From positions 1-64,000 of the forward strand of contig NZ_RCWA01000026.1 of the NCBI RefSeq assembly GCF_018448905.1: a stretch of 64,000 bases of DNA, given 5' to 3'. The position numbers were made by a program, and so were the translations under genes. The stretch is from Photorhabdus heterorhabditis (GTDB lineage Bacteria; Pseudomonadota; Gammaproteobacteria; Enterobacterales; Enterobacteriaceae). This document shows positions 53,646 through 64,000 of the stretch, one piece after another (within the stretch, counting starts at the first letter, position 1; every line of letters begins with the position of its first letter). The notes under the pieces were generated by a model. That model ran no database searches. It was not told the DNA's origin and worked only from the letters and a program-made list of their open reading frames with translations.

Positions 53646-54746
53646 TTACAGGCGCATAGGCATCACGACATAAGCCGCATTGTGACTGGCACAGTCTTCT
53701 ATCTGAACACTGGAAATAGCATCGGTCAGCAGTAAACGAACCTCTTCACATCTTAATGTGTTGAGTACATCCAGAACATAACTGACGTTAAAACCTATTT
53801 CCATTTCAGTACCCTGATAACTAACATCTACAATTTCTTCAGCTTCTTCTTGTTCAGGGTTATTTGCTGTGATTTTCAGTTGGTTTTTACTGAAATAGAG
53901 GCGAACCCCCCGGAATTTCTCATTAGAAAGAATGGCAGCGCGTGAAAAAGCTTGTTTCAACATATCACAACTCGCTTCCAGGGTTTTATCTGGGTTCTTC
54001 GGTAATACGCGGCGATAATCAGGGAAACGCCCATCCACCAGTTTAGAGGTGAAAATAAAATCACCAACATGAGCACGAATATTGTTACTGCCGATTTGTA
54101 ACTGTAGCGGAGTATCGCCGCCATCCAGTAGTCTCATCAGCTCAATAACGCCTTTACGTGGCACGATTACCGAATGGGAGGGCAGATTTTGACCGATTCC
54201 CATAGAACAGACTGCCAGACGGTGACCATCCGTTGCCACTGTACGCAATTCTTCACCCTCGGTTTCAAACAACATACCGTTGAGGTAATAGCGGACATCC
54301 TGATGAGCCATAGAGAACTGCGTTGATTCAATAAGACGTTTCAGTGTGGCTTGTGGCAGTGAGAATTCAACTTCACTTTGCCAGTCATCAAGATTTGGAA
54401 AATCAGCCGCAGGCAATGTGGAAAGTGAGAAACGGCTGCGACCAGAACGCACTAATAGACGATCACCATCCAGTTCCACACTGATTTCGGCACCATCCGG
54501 CAAACCGCGCCAGATATCAAAGAACTTACGTGCCGGTACAGTGGTTGCACCTTTTTCGTGTGGTAATGAAAGCGTGACACGTGCCATCATTTCCATTTCT
54601 AAATCTGTACCGGTTAACAATAGAGAACTTTCTGTTACCTGTAGTAATAAATTACCAAGAATGGGCAGAGTAGGGCGCCCACCCAAGGGGCTACTGACCT
54701 GTTGCAGTGGTTTTAGTAATTGCTCACGTTCAATGATAAATTTCAT
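53646..54746 (-). CDS. dnaN: DNA polymerase III beta sliding clamp
   Basis: 366 residues, equal to E. coli. Three-domain clamp subunit: MKFIIEREQLLKPLQQVSSP at the start, FTSKLVDGRFPDYRRVLP in the middle and the terminal YVVMPMRL that lines the peptide-binding pocket. It begins 4 nt after the dnaA stop, in the dnaA-dnaN-recF-gyrB operon. Confidence 0.98.
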   Translation of the reverse strand: MKFIIEREQLLKPLQQVSSPLGGRPTLPILGNLLLQVTESSLLLTGTDLEMEMMARVTLSLPHEKGATTVPARKFFDIWRGLPDGAEISVELDGDRLLVRSGRSRFSLSTLPAADFPNLDDWQSEVEFSLPQATLKRLIESTQFSMAHQDVRYYLNGMLFETEGEELRTVATDGHRLAVCSMGIGQNLPSHSVIVPRKGVIELMRLLDGGDTPLQLQIGSNNIRAHVGDFIFTSKLVDGRFPDYRRVLPKNPDKTLEASCDMLKQAFSRAAILSNEKFRGVRLYFSKNQLKITANNPEQEEAEEIVDVSYQGTEMEIGFNVSYVLDVLNTLRCEEVRLLLTDAISSVQIEDCASHNAAYVVMPMRL

Positions 54747-54750
54747 AGCG

Positions 54751-56139
54751 CTAGGAAGACAATGTTCTGATTAAGTTAGAAAAATCCTCTTTGATGTCGT
54801 GACTTTCTTCGCGCAGTTGTTCTATTTTACGACAAGCATGCAGCACAGTTGTATGGTCACGTCCACCAAAGGCATCCCCGATTTCAGGCAAGCTGTGATT
54901 GGTTAACTCTTTTGCCAGCGCCATTGCCATTTGCCTTGGACGGGCAACGGAGCGAGAACGCCGTTTGGAAAGTAAATCGGCTACCTTGATCTTATAATAT
55001 TCAGCGACTGTTTTCTGAATATTATCAATAGTCACCAGTTTTTCCTGTAGTGCTAACAAGTCACGTAATGCTTCACGTACAAAATCAATAGTAATCGCTC
55101 GACCGGTAAAATTGGCATTGGCTATTACCCGGTTTAATGCACCTTCGAGTTCACGGACATTAGAACGCAGGCGTTTGGCGATAAAGAAAGCAACTTCTCC
55201 TGGTAACTGAATTTCGTTTTCGTCGGCTTTTTTCATCAAAATAGCGACACGAGTTTCCAATTCCGGTGGTTCAATTGCGACGGTTAAACCCCAGCCAAAA
55301 CGGGATTTTAACCGATCTTCTACTCCATTTATCTCTTTTGGATAGCGATCTGATGTCAGAATAATCTGTTGATTACCTTCTAGTAATGCATTGAATGTAT
55401 GAAAGAACTCTTCCTGAGAACGTTCTTTATTGGCAAAAAACTGAATATCATCGATCAGCAATGCATCGACAGAGCGGTAATAGCGTTTGAAGTCTTCTAT
55501 TGCATTGTTTTGTAATGCTTTGACCATATCTTGGACAAAACGTTCAGAATGCATATAAACCACTTTGGCATTTGCCTTACGTGCCATAATACTGTTACCT
55601 ACAGCATGTAACAGGTGGGTTTTACCCAAGCCAGTACCACCATAAAGAAACAGTGGGTTATAAGCGCCACCCGGGTTATCTGCTACCTGTCTTGCGGCAG
55701 CGCGGGCAAGCTGGTTGGATTTACCTTCAACAAAGTTATCAAAAGTATATTTTGGATTAACGTTAGAGCGATAAGATAGCTCTGGTTGTACCGCAGTATT
55801 ATCCCAACTGGGACGTACTGATGTGTTCTGTGGTGCAGGTGTAACTGGTGCATGAGCAACAACCCTTTGTGGTGGGTTGTCGTTTTGTGAAACAGGTTTA
55901 TTGCCAACTTCGAAACGTAATAACGGTACTTCTGCTCCACAGAAGTCATTCAACAATCCATTAATATTGTTGATATACTTTTCTCTGACCCAGTCCAAAA
56001 CAAACCGGTTAGGAGCATAAAGTGCCAGAGTGTTACCGCTTAGCTCTGCCTGAAGGGGGCGTATCCACATACTGAATTCTGTGGCAGGTAATTCATCCTG
56101 CAATCGGGCAAGACATTGCTGCCAAAGCGAAAGTGACAC
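54751..56139 (-). CDS. dnaA: chromosomal replication initiator DnaA
   Basis: 462 residues from the GTG at 56139 ([20 protein letters not shown]), as in E. coli, which also uses GTG; AGGGGAG lies 6 nt upstream. Domain I (1-90), a variable linker, AAA+ domain III with Walker [14 protein letters not shown] and Walker [12 protein letters not shown], and domain IV with the DnaA-box signature [18 protein letters not shown]. It is transcribed toward oriC, 43 kb away. Confidence 0.98.
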   Translation of the reverse strand: MSLSLWQQCLARLQDELPATEFSMWIRPLQAELSGNTLALYAPNRFVLDWVREKYINNINGLLNDFCGAEVPLLRFEVGNKPVSQNDNPPQRVVAHAPVTPAPQNTSVRPSWDNTAVQPELSYRSNVNPKYTFDNFVEGKSNQLARAAARQVADNPGGAYNPLFLYGGTGLGKTHLLHAVGNSIMARKANAKVVYMHSERFVQDMVKALQNNAIEDFKRYYRSVDALLIDDIQFFANKERSQEEFFHTFNALLEGNQQIILTSDRYPKEINGVEDRLKSRFGWGLTVAIEPPELETRVAILMKKADENEIQLPGEVAFFIAKRLRSNVRELEGALNRVIANANFTGRAITIDFVREALRDLLALQEKLVTIDNIQKTVAEYYKIKVADLLSKRRSRSVARPRQMAMALAKELTNHSLPEIGDAFGGRDHTTVLHACRKIEQLREESHDIKEDFSNLIRTLSS

Positions 56140-56976
<837 letters not shown>

Positions 56977-56992
56977 TAAAGCTAACCATCTA

Positions 56993-57352
56993 GTGGTTAC
57001 GCTCGCTTTTCCGAGGGAGTTACGCTTGTTAACTCCCAAGCATTTCACTTATGTTTTCCAGCAACCCCAACGGGCAAGTTCACCAGAGATTACTATCCTT
57101 GGTCGCCTTAATGAGCTGGGGCATCCCCGCATCGGTCTTACCATAGCCAAGAAAAATGTTAAACGTGCTCATGAGCGTAACCGAATTAAACGGTTGGCCC
57201 GTGAAAGTTTCCGTTTGAACCAACATAGTCTGCCTCCTATGGATTTTGTGGTATTGGTTAGGAAAGGGGTTTCTGAACTTGATAACCGTGAATTAACGGA
57301 AGCTTTGGGTAAATTATGGCGTCGTCACTGTCGCTTGGTTCGCGCCTCCTGA
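56993..57352 (+). CDS. rnpA: ribonuclease P protein component
   Basis: 119 residues, the E. coli length, with a GTG start at 56993. The RNR motif region [20 protein letters not shown] (residues about 53-72) binds the RNase P RNA. It processes tRNA 5' ends. It is 16 nt after rpmH and overlaps yidD by 37 nt. Confidence 0.97.
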   Translation: MVTLAFPRELRLLTPKHFTYVFQQPQRASSPEITILGRLNELGHPRIGLTIAKKNVKRAHERNRIKRLARESFRLNQHSLPPMDFVVLVRKGVSELDNRELTEALGKLWRRHCRLVRAS

Positions 57353-57576
57353 TCGGATTAATCCGTGGATATCAGTTGGTGATAAGCCCGCTGCTGGGAC
57401 CCCGTTGTCGTTTTAATCCTACATGTTCTCAGTATGGCATTGACGCATTGAGCAGGTTTGGAATGATAAAAGGCGGTTGGTTAACAGTGAAACGCATATT
57501 AAAATGCCACCCTTTACACGAAGGTGGTGATGATCCCGTCCCACCTAAAAAAAACAACGATAATAGAGAACACTAA
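57316..57576 (+). CDS. yidD: membrane protein insertion efficiency factor YidD
   Basis: 86 residues. An amphipathic N-terminal part ([20 protein letters not shown]) is followed by the [11 protein letters not shown] motif and [15 protein letters not shown]. Membrane-associated helper near YidC. It starts inside the end of rnpA and is 2 nt from yidC. Confidence 0.96.
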   Translation: MASSLSLGSRLLIGLIRGYQLVISPLLGPRCRFNPTCSQYGIDALSRFGMIKGGWLTVKRILKCHPLHEGGDDPVPPKKNNDNREH

Positions 57577-57578
57577 CG

Positions 57579-59219
57579 ATGGATTCGCAACGCAATCTTC
57601 TTCTCATCGCTTTGCTGTTCGTTTCTTTCTTGGTCTGGCAAGCATGGGAAGCAGATAAAAATCCGCAACCAACTACAGTACAGGCCACGCAACAAACGGA
57701 TATGCCGAGTGGTGAGAATCAGGCAGTGCCAGGCAGTGGGAAAGGTAAACTGATCACGGTTAAAACTGATGTGCTCTCTTTGACCATCAATACTCGTGGT
57801 GGTGATATCGAAGAGGCTGATTTATTAGCCTACCCTGATACCTTGGGTTCAGACCAGCCATTTAAATTGCTGGAGACAACACCTGCTTTCACTTATCAGG
57901 CGCAAAGTGGGTTGACCGGTAAAGATGGCCCGGATAACCCGACGAATAGTGAGCGCCCGCTGTATACCACAGCACAGGATAGCTATGTATTGTCTAAAGA
58001 GCAGGATGAATTACGTATCCCGATGAATTTCGTCGCTAAAGATGGCGTTGTTTATGTTAAAACATTTGTCCTGAAACGGGGTGAATATGCGGTTAGTGTG
58101 GATTATCGCATTCACAATACGACAGAAAAGCCATTACAAATGACCTTCTTTGGTCAATTGAAACAGAATGTTGAACTGCCAAAACACCGTGATACGGGTA
58201 GCAGTAACTTTGCACTGCATACTTATCGTGGCGCGGCTTATTCTTCAGATGATAACAAATATAAAAAACACAGTTTCAGCGATATTGAAAGTGAACCTTT
58301 ATCTGTAACCACTAAAGGCGGTTGGGTTGCAATGTTGCAGCAATATTTTGCTACGGCATGGGTTCCTGCGGCTAATGAAACCAGCACCTTCTATACTACG
58401 GCATTAGGTAAAGAGATGGCTGCGATTGGTTATAAGAGTGCGCCAATTTCTGTTGCGGCTAATAGTGAAAAAACGATCTCGTCTACACTGTGGATTGGCC
58501 CGGAAATTCAAGATGAAATGGCCGCAGTAGCGCCTCATCTGGATCTATCTGTGGATTATGGTTGGTTATGGTTTATCTCTCAGCCATTATTTAAGCTACT
58601 GAAATTCTTGCATGGTTTTATTGGTAACTGGGGCTTCTCCATTATCGTTATTACCTTTATCGTGCGTGGTATCATGTACCCGTTGACCAAGGCGCAGTAC
58701 ACCTCAATGGCGAAAATGCGTCTGTTGCAGCCTAAGTTAGCGGCTATGCGTGAGCGTATTGGTGATGATAAACAGCGTATGAGTCAGGAAATGATGGCGC
58801 TGTATAAAGCAGAGAAAGTGAACCCGCTAGGAGGTTGCTTGCCTCTGTTGATCCAGATGCCAATCTTCCTTGCGCTGTATTACATGTTGATGGGTTCTGT
58901 TGAATTGCGTCATGCGCCATTCGCTGGTTGGATCAATGACTTGTCTGCACAAGATCCTTATTACATCCTGCCATTGTTGATGGGTGTGACGATGTTCGTC
59001 ATCCAGAAAATGTCTCCGACGACCATCACTGATCCGATGCAGCAGAAGATTATGACCTACATGCCTGTCATGTTCACCATCTTCTTCTTGTGGTTCCCGT
59101 CAGGTCTGGTTCTGTACTATATCGTCAGTAACTTGGTGACAATTATTCAGCAGCAGCTGATTTATCGTGGGTTGGAAAAACGTGGTCTGCACAGTCGCGA
59201 AAAGAAACCGGCGAAATAA
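57579..59219 (+). CDS. yidC: membrane protein insertase YidC
   Basis: 546 residues (E. coli 548). An N-terminal signal anchor ([17 protein letters not shown]), a large periplasmic domain to about residue 330, then five conserved helices with the Oxa1 core ([20 protein letters not shown], with the functional Arg in the hydrophilic groove). A basic C-terminal tail follows. It inserts Fo subunits among others. A GGCGG hairpin without a T run follows at 59262-59282. Confidence 0.97.
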   Translation: MDSQRNLLLIALLFVSFLVWQAWEADKNPQPTTVQATQQTDMPSGENQAVPGSGKGKLITVKTDVLSLTINTRGGDIEEADLLAYPDTLGSDQPFKLLETTPAFTYQAQSGLTGKDGPDNPTNSERPLYTTAQDSYVLSKEQDELRIPMNFVAKDGVVYVKTFVLKRGEYAVSVDYRIHNTTEKPLQMTFFGQLKQNVELPKHRDTGSSNFALHTYRGAAYSSDDNKYKKHSFSDIESEPLSVTTKGGWVAMLQQYFATAWVPAANETSTFYTTALGKEMAAIGYKSAPISVAANSEKTISSTLWIGPEIQDEMAAVAPHLDLSVDYGWLWFISQPLFKLLKFLHGFIGNWGFSIIVITFIVRGIMYPLTKAQYTSMAKMRLLQPKLAAMRERIGDDKQRMSQEMMALYKAEKVNPLGGCLPLLIQMPIFLALYYMLMGSVELRHAPFAGWINDLSAQDPYYILPLLMGVTMFVIQKMSPTTITDPMQQKIMTYMPVMFTIFFLWFPSGLVLYYIVSNLVTIIQQQLIYRGLEKRGLHSREKKPAK

Positions 59220-59335
59220 AAATAGCTTCAACCAGTATTCATTCTGGTAGTTGTAATATAAAAGGCGGTCATTGGCCGCCTTAACTATTTGAGTTAAAAG
59301 TAAACGTTGAGCTAAAAAGTCAAAGGGAGATAGCC

Positions 59336-60700
59336 ATGAATACCACCGATACGATAGTCGCTCAGGCTACCCCACCAGGACGGGGTGGTGTTGGCATCTT
59401 ACGTGTTTCTGGCCCGAAAGCAGCACAAGTGGCGGAGGTGGTATTAGGTAAGTTACCCAAGCCCCGTTATGCAGATTATCTGCCATTTCGTGATGTAGAT
59501 AATCGGATACTCGATCAGGGAATTGCGATTTACTTTCCGGGGCCTAATTCCTTTACTGGAGAAGATGTACTGGAGCTTCAGGGGCACGGTGGACCGATTA
59601 TTCTTGATTTACTGTTGAAACGCATTCTGACTCTGCCTGGTGTACGCATTGCTAATCCTGGTGAGTTTTCTGAACGTGCTTTTCTTAATGACAAACTGGA
59701 TTTGGCTCAGGCGGAAGCCATTGCTGACTTGATTGATGCCAGTTCGGAGCAGGCTGCCCGTTCAGCGATGAATTCCTTGCAGGGTGCTTTTTCTACCCAA
59801 GTTCATCAGATGGTGGAAGCACTTACTCACTTGAGAATCTATGTAGAAGCTGCGATTGATTTTCCTGATGAAGAGATCGACTTTCTTTCTGATGGGAAAA
59901 TTGAAGCCAGTCTGGATAACGTCATTGCTGAACTTGAGCGTGTGCGTTCTCAGGCTCGTCAAGGCAGCCTTTTACGTGAAGGAATGAAAGTTGTTATCGC
60001 GGGCCGACCTAATGCTGGGAAATCGAGTCTGCTTAATGCACTAGCAGGTCGTGAAGCGGCGATTGTTACCGATATTGCGGGTACAACCCGTGATGTGTTG
60101 CGTGAACATATCCATATTGATGGCATGCCATTGCATATCATTGATACTGCGGGTTTGCGTGAAGCTTGTGATGAAGTGGAACGTATTGGTATTGAACGTG
60201 CATGGCAGGAAATTGAACAGGCTGATCGTGTACTGTTTATGGTAGACAGTACGACAACTGATGCGATTGAGCCTGTAGAAATCTGGCCTGAATTTATGGC
60301 TCGTTTACCGGCATCACTTCCTATCACTGTTGTCCGAAATAAAACGGATATGACCAATGAAGAAACGACTATTACTCAAGTAAGTGGTTACTCGCTAATT
60401 CGTCTTTCTGCTCGTAGTGGTGAAGGAATCGATTTGCTACGCGATCATCTAAAGGAAACTATGGGTTTCAACAGCAATACGGAAGGTGGTTTCCTGGCTC
60501 GTCGTCGTCATTTACAGGCATTAAATGCCGCAGCAGAGCATTTACAACAAGGTCATGAACAGCTGGTGGTTGCCCGCTCAGGGGAGTTGTTGGCAGAAGA
60601 GCTGCGTTTGGCACAACAAACATTGAGTGAAATCACGGGTGAATTCACTTCTGATGATTTGCTTGGAAGGATTTTTTCGAGTTTTTGTATTGGGAAGTGA
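59336..60700 (+). CDS. mnmE: tRNA modification GTPase MnmE
   Basis: 454 residues, as in E. coli. Partner of MnmG in U34 modification. An N-terminal tetrahydrofolate-binding domain is followed by a helical domain with inserted G domain: G1 [10 protein letters not shown]2/G3 GTTRD and DTAGLRE, and G4 NKTD. The C-terminal CIGK motif carries the catalytic Cys. Separate from yidC by 116 bp. Confidence 0.97.
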   Translation: MNTTDTIVAQATPPGRGGVGILRVSGPKAAQVAEVVLGKLPKPRYADYLPFRDVDNRILDQGIAIYFPGPNSFTGEDVLELQGHGGPIILDLLLKRILTLPGVRIANPGEFSERAFLNDKLDLAQAEAIADLIDASSEQAARSAMNSLQGAFSTQVHQMVEALTHLRIYVEAAIDFPDEEIDFLSDGKIEASLDNVIAELERVRSQARQGSLLREGMKVVIAGRPNAGKSSLLNALAGREAAIVTDIAGTTRDVLREHIHIDGMPLHIIDTAGLREACDEVERIGIERAWQEIEQADRVLFMVDSTTTDAIEPVEIWPEFMARLPASLPITVVRNKTDMTNEETTITQVSGYSLIRLSARSGEGIDLLRDHLKETMGFNSNTEGGFLARRRHLQALNAAAEHLQQGHEQLVVARSGELLAEELRLAQQTLSEITGEFTSDDLLGRIFSSFCIGK

Positions 60701-60732
60701 ATGGGTAAAATCATATTTAACTTTAACGGTTT

Positions 60733-60770
60733 TAGCGTGTAAAATTTGATTTACCTTCTATAGCGTGTAA
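60733..60770. promoter_or_regulatory. direct repeats upstream of hipBA, candidate HipB operator
   Basis: TAGCGTGTAA occurs twice (60733-60742 and 60761-60770) with 28-bp periodicity, just before hipB. E. coli HipB binds palindromic TATCC-N8-GGATA boxes, which I do not see here. The direct repeats are the best operator candidate. Confidence 0.45.
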
Positions 60771-60806
60771 CAATGAGGTTAATTGCTCAAATTGGTTGAC
60801 CGCAAT

Positions 60807-61088
60807 ATGAAAGTGACTAACTCGAAACAGCTCAGCGCATATTTAAAAGATGTCAGGCTCACTAAAAAGCTTTCCCAAGGTAAAGTGGCAAGGGAAGTGG
60901 GTATTCGGCAGGACACGGTATCAAGCTTTGAGCAGCACCCGGATTCTACCAAGTTGGAGACCTTCTTTAAAATTCTGTCAGCGTTGAATTTAGAACTCGA
61001 TATCCGGCCAAGAAACTCTACTGAAATAAATTCATCATTGGAAGATGATCGCACAGTGTCAGACCAAGTGTGGAAAGAGGAGTGGTAA
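60807..61088 (+). CDS. hipB: HipB-type antitoxin
   Basis: 93 residues from the ATG at 60807 (MKVTNSKQLSAYLKDVRLTK); an in-frame TTG lies 8 codons upstream. Xre-type helix-turn-helix LSQGKVAREVGIRQDTVSSF followed by LETFFKILSALNLELDI and an acidic tail ending KEEW. It neutralises and co-represses with HipA. The stop overlaps the hipA ATG by one base. Confidence 0.87.
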   Translation: MKVTNSKQLSAYLKDVRLTKKLSQGKVAREVGIRQDTVSSFEQHPDSTKLETFFKILSALNLELDIRPRNSTEINSSLEDDRTVSDQVWKEEW

Positions 61089-62407
61089 TGGCAGCGCTGG
61101 ATGTCTACATGAACGGTTACCAAGTTGGAGTATTCACTAAAACCAATACCGGCGCCCATCACTTCAAATATGATGAAGTCTGGCTCAAGTTACCAGGCAG
61201 CCGTCCTATTTCACTGTCTATGCCGCTGCGCTATCAGGCTTACCAAGGTGACGAGGTATATAACTTTTTCGATAATTTGCTGCCGGATAATCTAGAAGTC
61301 AGAAGACGAATCGTTGCCAGGCACAATGCAGAATCAACACAACCTTTTGATCTATTGGCTAAAGTGGGTCAAGACAGTGTTGGAGCTTTGCAACTGGTAC
61401 AACAAGGCACTCTCGTCAATGATATCAAGAAGATTGAATATAAGCCCTTATCTGAGGCGGAACTGGAGAAAGTGCTGACTGGCTATCAGGATGATGCGCC
61501 ATTGGGGATGATCAAAGACGAGGAAGATTTTCGTATATCCATTGCCGGCGCACAGGAAAAAACAGCGCTTTTAGATATTGATGGACATTGGTGTTTACCG
61601 TTAAATACCACGCCGACAACACACATCATTAAACTTCCCATCGGCAAAATTGAGAGTCATTCATACTCCATTGATATGTCTGACAGTGTGGAAAATGAAT
61701 ATCTATGCATGTTGATTGCGAGGGAGTTTGGGCTGTCTGTTCCTCACTGTTTCATGATGAAAGTGGGGGGAATAAAAGCACTGGCAGTAGAACGATTTGA
61801 TCGCAAGTATTCATCTGACAACAGCTGGATCATGCGGCTGCCTCAGGAAGACTTTTGTCAAACCTTGAACGTGCCTTCAGCGAAAAAATATGAGAGTCAT
61901 GGTGGTTCAGGGATTACCGAGATCATGTCCTATCTCTTGGGCTCGGTTAATGCTCAATTTGACCGTTATGAGTTTATGAAGGCCCAGGTGTTGTTTTGGT
62001 TGTTGGCCGCAACAGACGGCCATGCAAAAAACTTTTCACTGTTTATCGAGGCTGAGGGGTATTATCGGCTAACGCCTTTTTATGACATCCTTTCCATGTA
62101 TCCTGTATTCGGAGGCAGGGGGCTTCATCCCAGAGATGCCAAATTGGCAATGGGGCTAACGGGGACAAAAGGTAAGAAGTACAAGATAGAGCAGATCTTT
62201 CCAAGACATTTCTTTCAAACAGCCAAAGTTGTTGGGTTTGATAAGGATGCTATGGCAAGAATTCTTATTGAGTATGCTGAGACTGTTGATACAGTTATCA
62301 TTAATGTCAAAAGCCAGTTGCCTGTAGATTTCCCTGCCCATATCAGTGACTCGATATTGGGAGGATTGTACGCCAGAGCTAAACGTCTGGTAATTGGATG
62401 GGATTAA
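61088..62407 (+). CDS. hipA: HipA-type serine/threonine kinase toxin
   Basis: 439 residues from the ATG at 61088 (E. coli HipA 440). N-terminal HipA_N domain (MNGYQVGVFTK, FDNLLPDN), the flexible loop with the autophosphorylated Ser region (DFRISIAGAQEKTALL), and the catalytic ATDGHAKNFSLF (Asp of the HipA_C kinase) and Mg-binding PFYDILSMYP motifs. All landmarks are intact, so it should be active. E. coli HipA phosphorylates GltX; the target here is inferred. Confidence 0.9.
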   Translation: MAALDVYMNGYQVGVFTKTNTGAHHFKYDEVWLKLPGSRPISLSMPLRYQAYQGDEVYNFFDNLLPDNLEVRRRIVARHNAESTQPFDLLAKVGQDSVGALQLVQQGTLVNDIKKIEYKPLSEAELEKVLTGYQDDAPLGMIKDEEDFRISIAGAQEKTALLDIDGHWCLPLNTTPTTHIIKLPIGKIESHSYSIDMSDSVENEYLCMLIAREFGLSVPHCFMMKVGGIKALAVERFDRKYSSDNSWIMRLPQEDFCQTLNVPSAKKYESHGGSGITEIMSYLLGSVNAQFDRYEFMKAQVLFWLLAATDGHAKNFSLFIEAEGYYRLTPFYDILSMYPVFGGRGLHPRDAKLAMGLTGTKGKKYKIEQIFPRHFFQTAKVVGFDKDAMARILIEYAETVDTVIINVKSQLPVDFPAHISDSILGGLYARAKRLVIGWD

Positions 62408-62497
62408 CATTCTTGTCATCAATATTGTCTACTGTGGATGATGAAGCCCGGAAATAGTTATCCCCCAAAGAATATCACTCTGGGGGATAAGGGAACA

Positions 62498-63016
62498 TCA
62501 ACGCCCCAATGCTTTGTTTATTAACCCAGTAGCAATATTACAACCATTGGGTTTTGATATTTCTGAGTGGGCGCAATCTACCAATTCTACGGTTATTTTG
62601 TCAGAGCATTTTATCTTGTCGATAAAGTATTTTTCATCGTTGGAAAAAAACAACGATGTCGATTTTACTGATTGCACATCCAGGTAATCGCGGATACGTG
62701 AACCAAAGATGCAAATAAAATGCTGAACGGGTAAATCTCTGTCATTAGAAAGTCTCCAGGCTACTGTCGCGCCGATACTGAATCCAACCAATATCACAGG
62801 AGAATTGATATATGTAAGAGTATCCCTCACTTTGCATGTGTATTTTTCTATTGAGGACACACTATGAAAATATTGGTATACTTCGTTTTTATTATTTGGA
62901 ATTTCATTCTCTTTTTCGTAGGCAGAAATGAATGACACATCACGACCTAAATGTTGTGCAATTATTTTTACGTGTTCTGAAATTCCGTGAATATCTGTTA
63001 AAAATATAAATTTCAT
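62498..63016 (-). CDS. small alpha/beta hydrolase
   Basis: 172 residues, dienelactone-hydrolase-like. The nucleophile elbow VGFSIGATVAW has Ser80, a candidate Asp lies in FFSNDEKYF, and His is in DCAHSEISKPNG near residue 150. No signal peptide. Shorter than typical family members (about 200-240). Substrate unknown. It stands alone between hipA and fdhD. Confidence 0.65.
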   Translation of the reverse strand: MKFIFLTDIHGISEHVKIIAQHLGRDVSFISAYEKENEIPNNKNEVYQYFHSVSSIEKYTCKVRDTLTYINSPVILVGFSIGATVAWRLSNDRDLPVQHFICIFGSRIRDYLDVQSVKSTSLFFSNDEKYFIDKIKCSDKITVELVDCAHSEISKPNGCNIATGLINKALGR

Positions 63017-63229
63017 ATAATTATCATTGTCTTAATGTGATGATTATGATCGGTCATCTAGCTAAGAAAATCAATTAAATTGTGTTGATAGATGTTCATT
63101 TTTGTTCTTTTAGTAAAATAGAATAATTTATGTATTATAAAATTGAACGTTAAGTCATTTGGTTAAATAACTTGTGTAAGTAACCAGAGAGGAATAAAAG
63201 AATATAAACAATTTATTGTTAAAATATAA

Positions 63230-63469
63230 TTTCAGCTATTAGCCATAGATACGAGCGCATTGGCGGCTTGGTGCGAGGGTTATGCTATGCGTTCAATGTA
63301 TATAGATGCCACGCTTGATAAATGGCAGGAGTGGACAGAAATGAAATTCCCACAAAGTGGGCAGTACGTTATTCCTGGTGGTTTAGTGCCATTGCTAGTG
63401 GATGTACAACAGCAAACAGGTTATTACATTGAACCCAATTTATGGATGTTTTACAGCCTGAATGATTAA
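63230..63469 (+). pseudogene. 3' remnant of an unidentified gene
   Basis: 79 in-frame codons without a convincing start: LAIDTSALAAWCEGYAMRSM, then TLDKWQEWTEMKFPQSGQYV, VPLLVDVQQQTGYYIEPNLW and stop. It reads like the C-terminus of a real protein (conserved-looking W, G and P spacing) preceded by stop-rich AT sequence. Family not recognised. The stop codon overlaps that of fdhD. Confidence 0.5.
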
Positions 63470-64000
63470 TCTATTAACCGTTCAGGATGAGTATAAACCG
63501 TTGCTCTGCCGGGTTTGCAGAAACCGACCAGTGTCAGATTACATCGTTCAGCGACTTCCACTGCCAATGAAGTTGCTGCTGAAACAGCAAATAGAATCTC
63601 AGCGCCACAGATGGCAGATTTTTGTACCATTTCATAGCTGGCGCGGCTGGATACTAAAATGGCACCTTGCTGCCAGTCTGTTTTGGCTTTCATTCCCAGT
63701 ATCTTATCCAACGCGACGTGACGGCCCACATCCTCACAGCCACCCAATAACTCACCTTTTGGGTTGATCCAACTTGCTACATGGGTACATCCGGTCAGTA
63801 CACCAATATTCTGGATATTGGTTAATTGGGAAAGAGCATGGTCGAGATGGCTTAATGAAAAAGTTTGAGTGAAAGGTAGTGGCGTAATCGGGCGGAAAAT
63901 ATCAGAAAGTTGCTCTGTACCACAGATCCCGCAGCCCGTCCGTCCAGCCATATTGCGTCTGCGCTCTTTCAAACTAGCAAAACGACGGCTGGAAAGCTCT
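63466..64000 (-). CDS. fdhD: formate dehydrogenase accessory sulfurtransferase FdhD (3' part)
   Basis: Partial: the frame is open to the window edge, so the N-terminal third (about 100 residues of roughly 275) lies outside. The persulfide-carrying CxxC loop is in [46 protein letters not shown] and [20 protein letters not shown] are family signatures. It transfers sulfur from IscS to the molybdenum cofactor of formate dehydrogenases. Confidence 0.95.
   Translation of the reverse strand, partial: ELSSRRFASLKERRRNMAGRTGCGICGTEQLSDIFRPITPLPFTQTFSLSHLDHALSQLTNIQNIGVLTGCTHVASWINPKGELLGGCEDVGRHVALDKILGMKAKTDWQQGAILVSSRASYEMVQKSAICGAEILFAVSAATSLAVEVAERCNLTLVGFCKPGRATVYTHPERLID

Noticed and set aside
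59262-59282. Intrinsic terminator after yidC
   Set aside because: The GGCGG hairpin lacks a T run on the plus strand; noted as a hairpin only, mnmE may be partly cotranscribed.

Overview
The window is a chromosomal origin region from a gammaproteobacterium of the order Enterobacterales. Housekeeping proteins are close to E. coli in length and sequence. Base composition is rather AT-rich. The presence of a P2-type tailocin, an orphan Hcp and a DUF4225-like protein near gyrB points to Morganellaceae, most likely Photorhabdus (Xenorhabdus is the alternative). The genus call rests on recall, not on a search.

Left part (1-27.6 kb) has the classical enterobacterial order. It starts with the leader and P1/P2 promoters of an rRNA operon that runs off the left edge. 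Then come hsrA, the ribose operon rbsDACBKR (minus strand) with two RbsR palindromes, ravA-viaA, the divergent asnA/asnC pair, mioC, oriC (13.12-13.38 kb), mnmG-rsmG, the F1Fo ATP synthase operon atpIBEFHAGDC, glmU, glmS, and the zinc-independent ribosomal protein pair rpmE2-rpmJ2 behind a probable Zur box.

Middle part (27.8-46.5 kb) is a P2-type tail-only element, i.e. an R-type tailocin or defective prophage. It has X, V, W, J, I, H and tail-fibre chaperones on the minus strand, then FI, FII, E/E', T, U, D and Ogr on the plus strand, plus a CI-type repressor and a Gin/Hin-type serine invertase. Capsid, portal, terminase, lysis and integrase genes are absent. The fibre region is a DNA-inversion system. 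Crossover sites with the core AAACCAAGGTTT lie inside H (30049-30074) and just upstream of the invertase (36414-36439), in inverted orientation and the same reading frame. Inversion would give H a different, pyocin-knob-type tip with its own chaperone.

The most striking observation is that two distant half-genes (39063 to 38885 on minus, 27932 to 28281 on plus) are the two halves of one fibre chaperone gene. They join in frame to 176 codons around a TT dinucleotide. The same operation rebuilds a full 26-bp crossover site at the partner junction. This looks like a past 10.95-kb inversion made by the invertase at a secondary site, and it explains why the V-W-J-I-H block now points against FI-D, unlike phage P2.

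Right part (46.6-64 kb): asd; a probable type VI secretion accessory module (DUF4225-like candidate effector, two paralogous small membrane proteins as candidate immunity proteins, orphan hcp); gyrB-recF-dnaN-dnaA (minus) divergent from rpmH-rnpA-yidD-yidC-mnmE (plus); a hipBA toxin-antitoxin pair; a small alpha/beta hydrolase; a gene remnant; and the 3' part of fdhD. Compared with E. coli the gyrB-mnmE block is inverted relative to oriC, so dnaA, dnaN, recF and gyrB are transcribed toward the origin.
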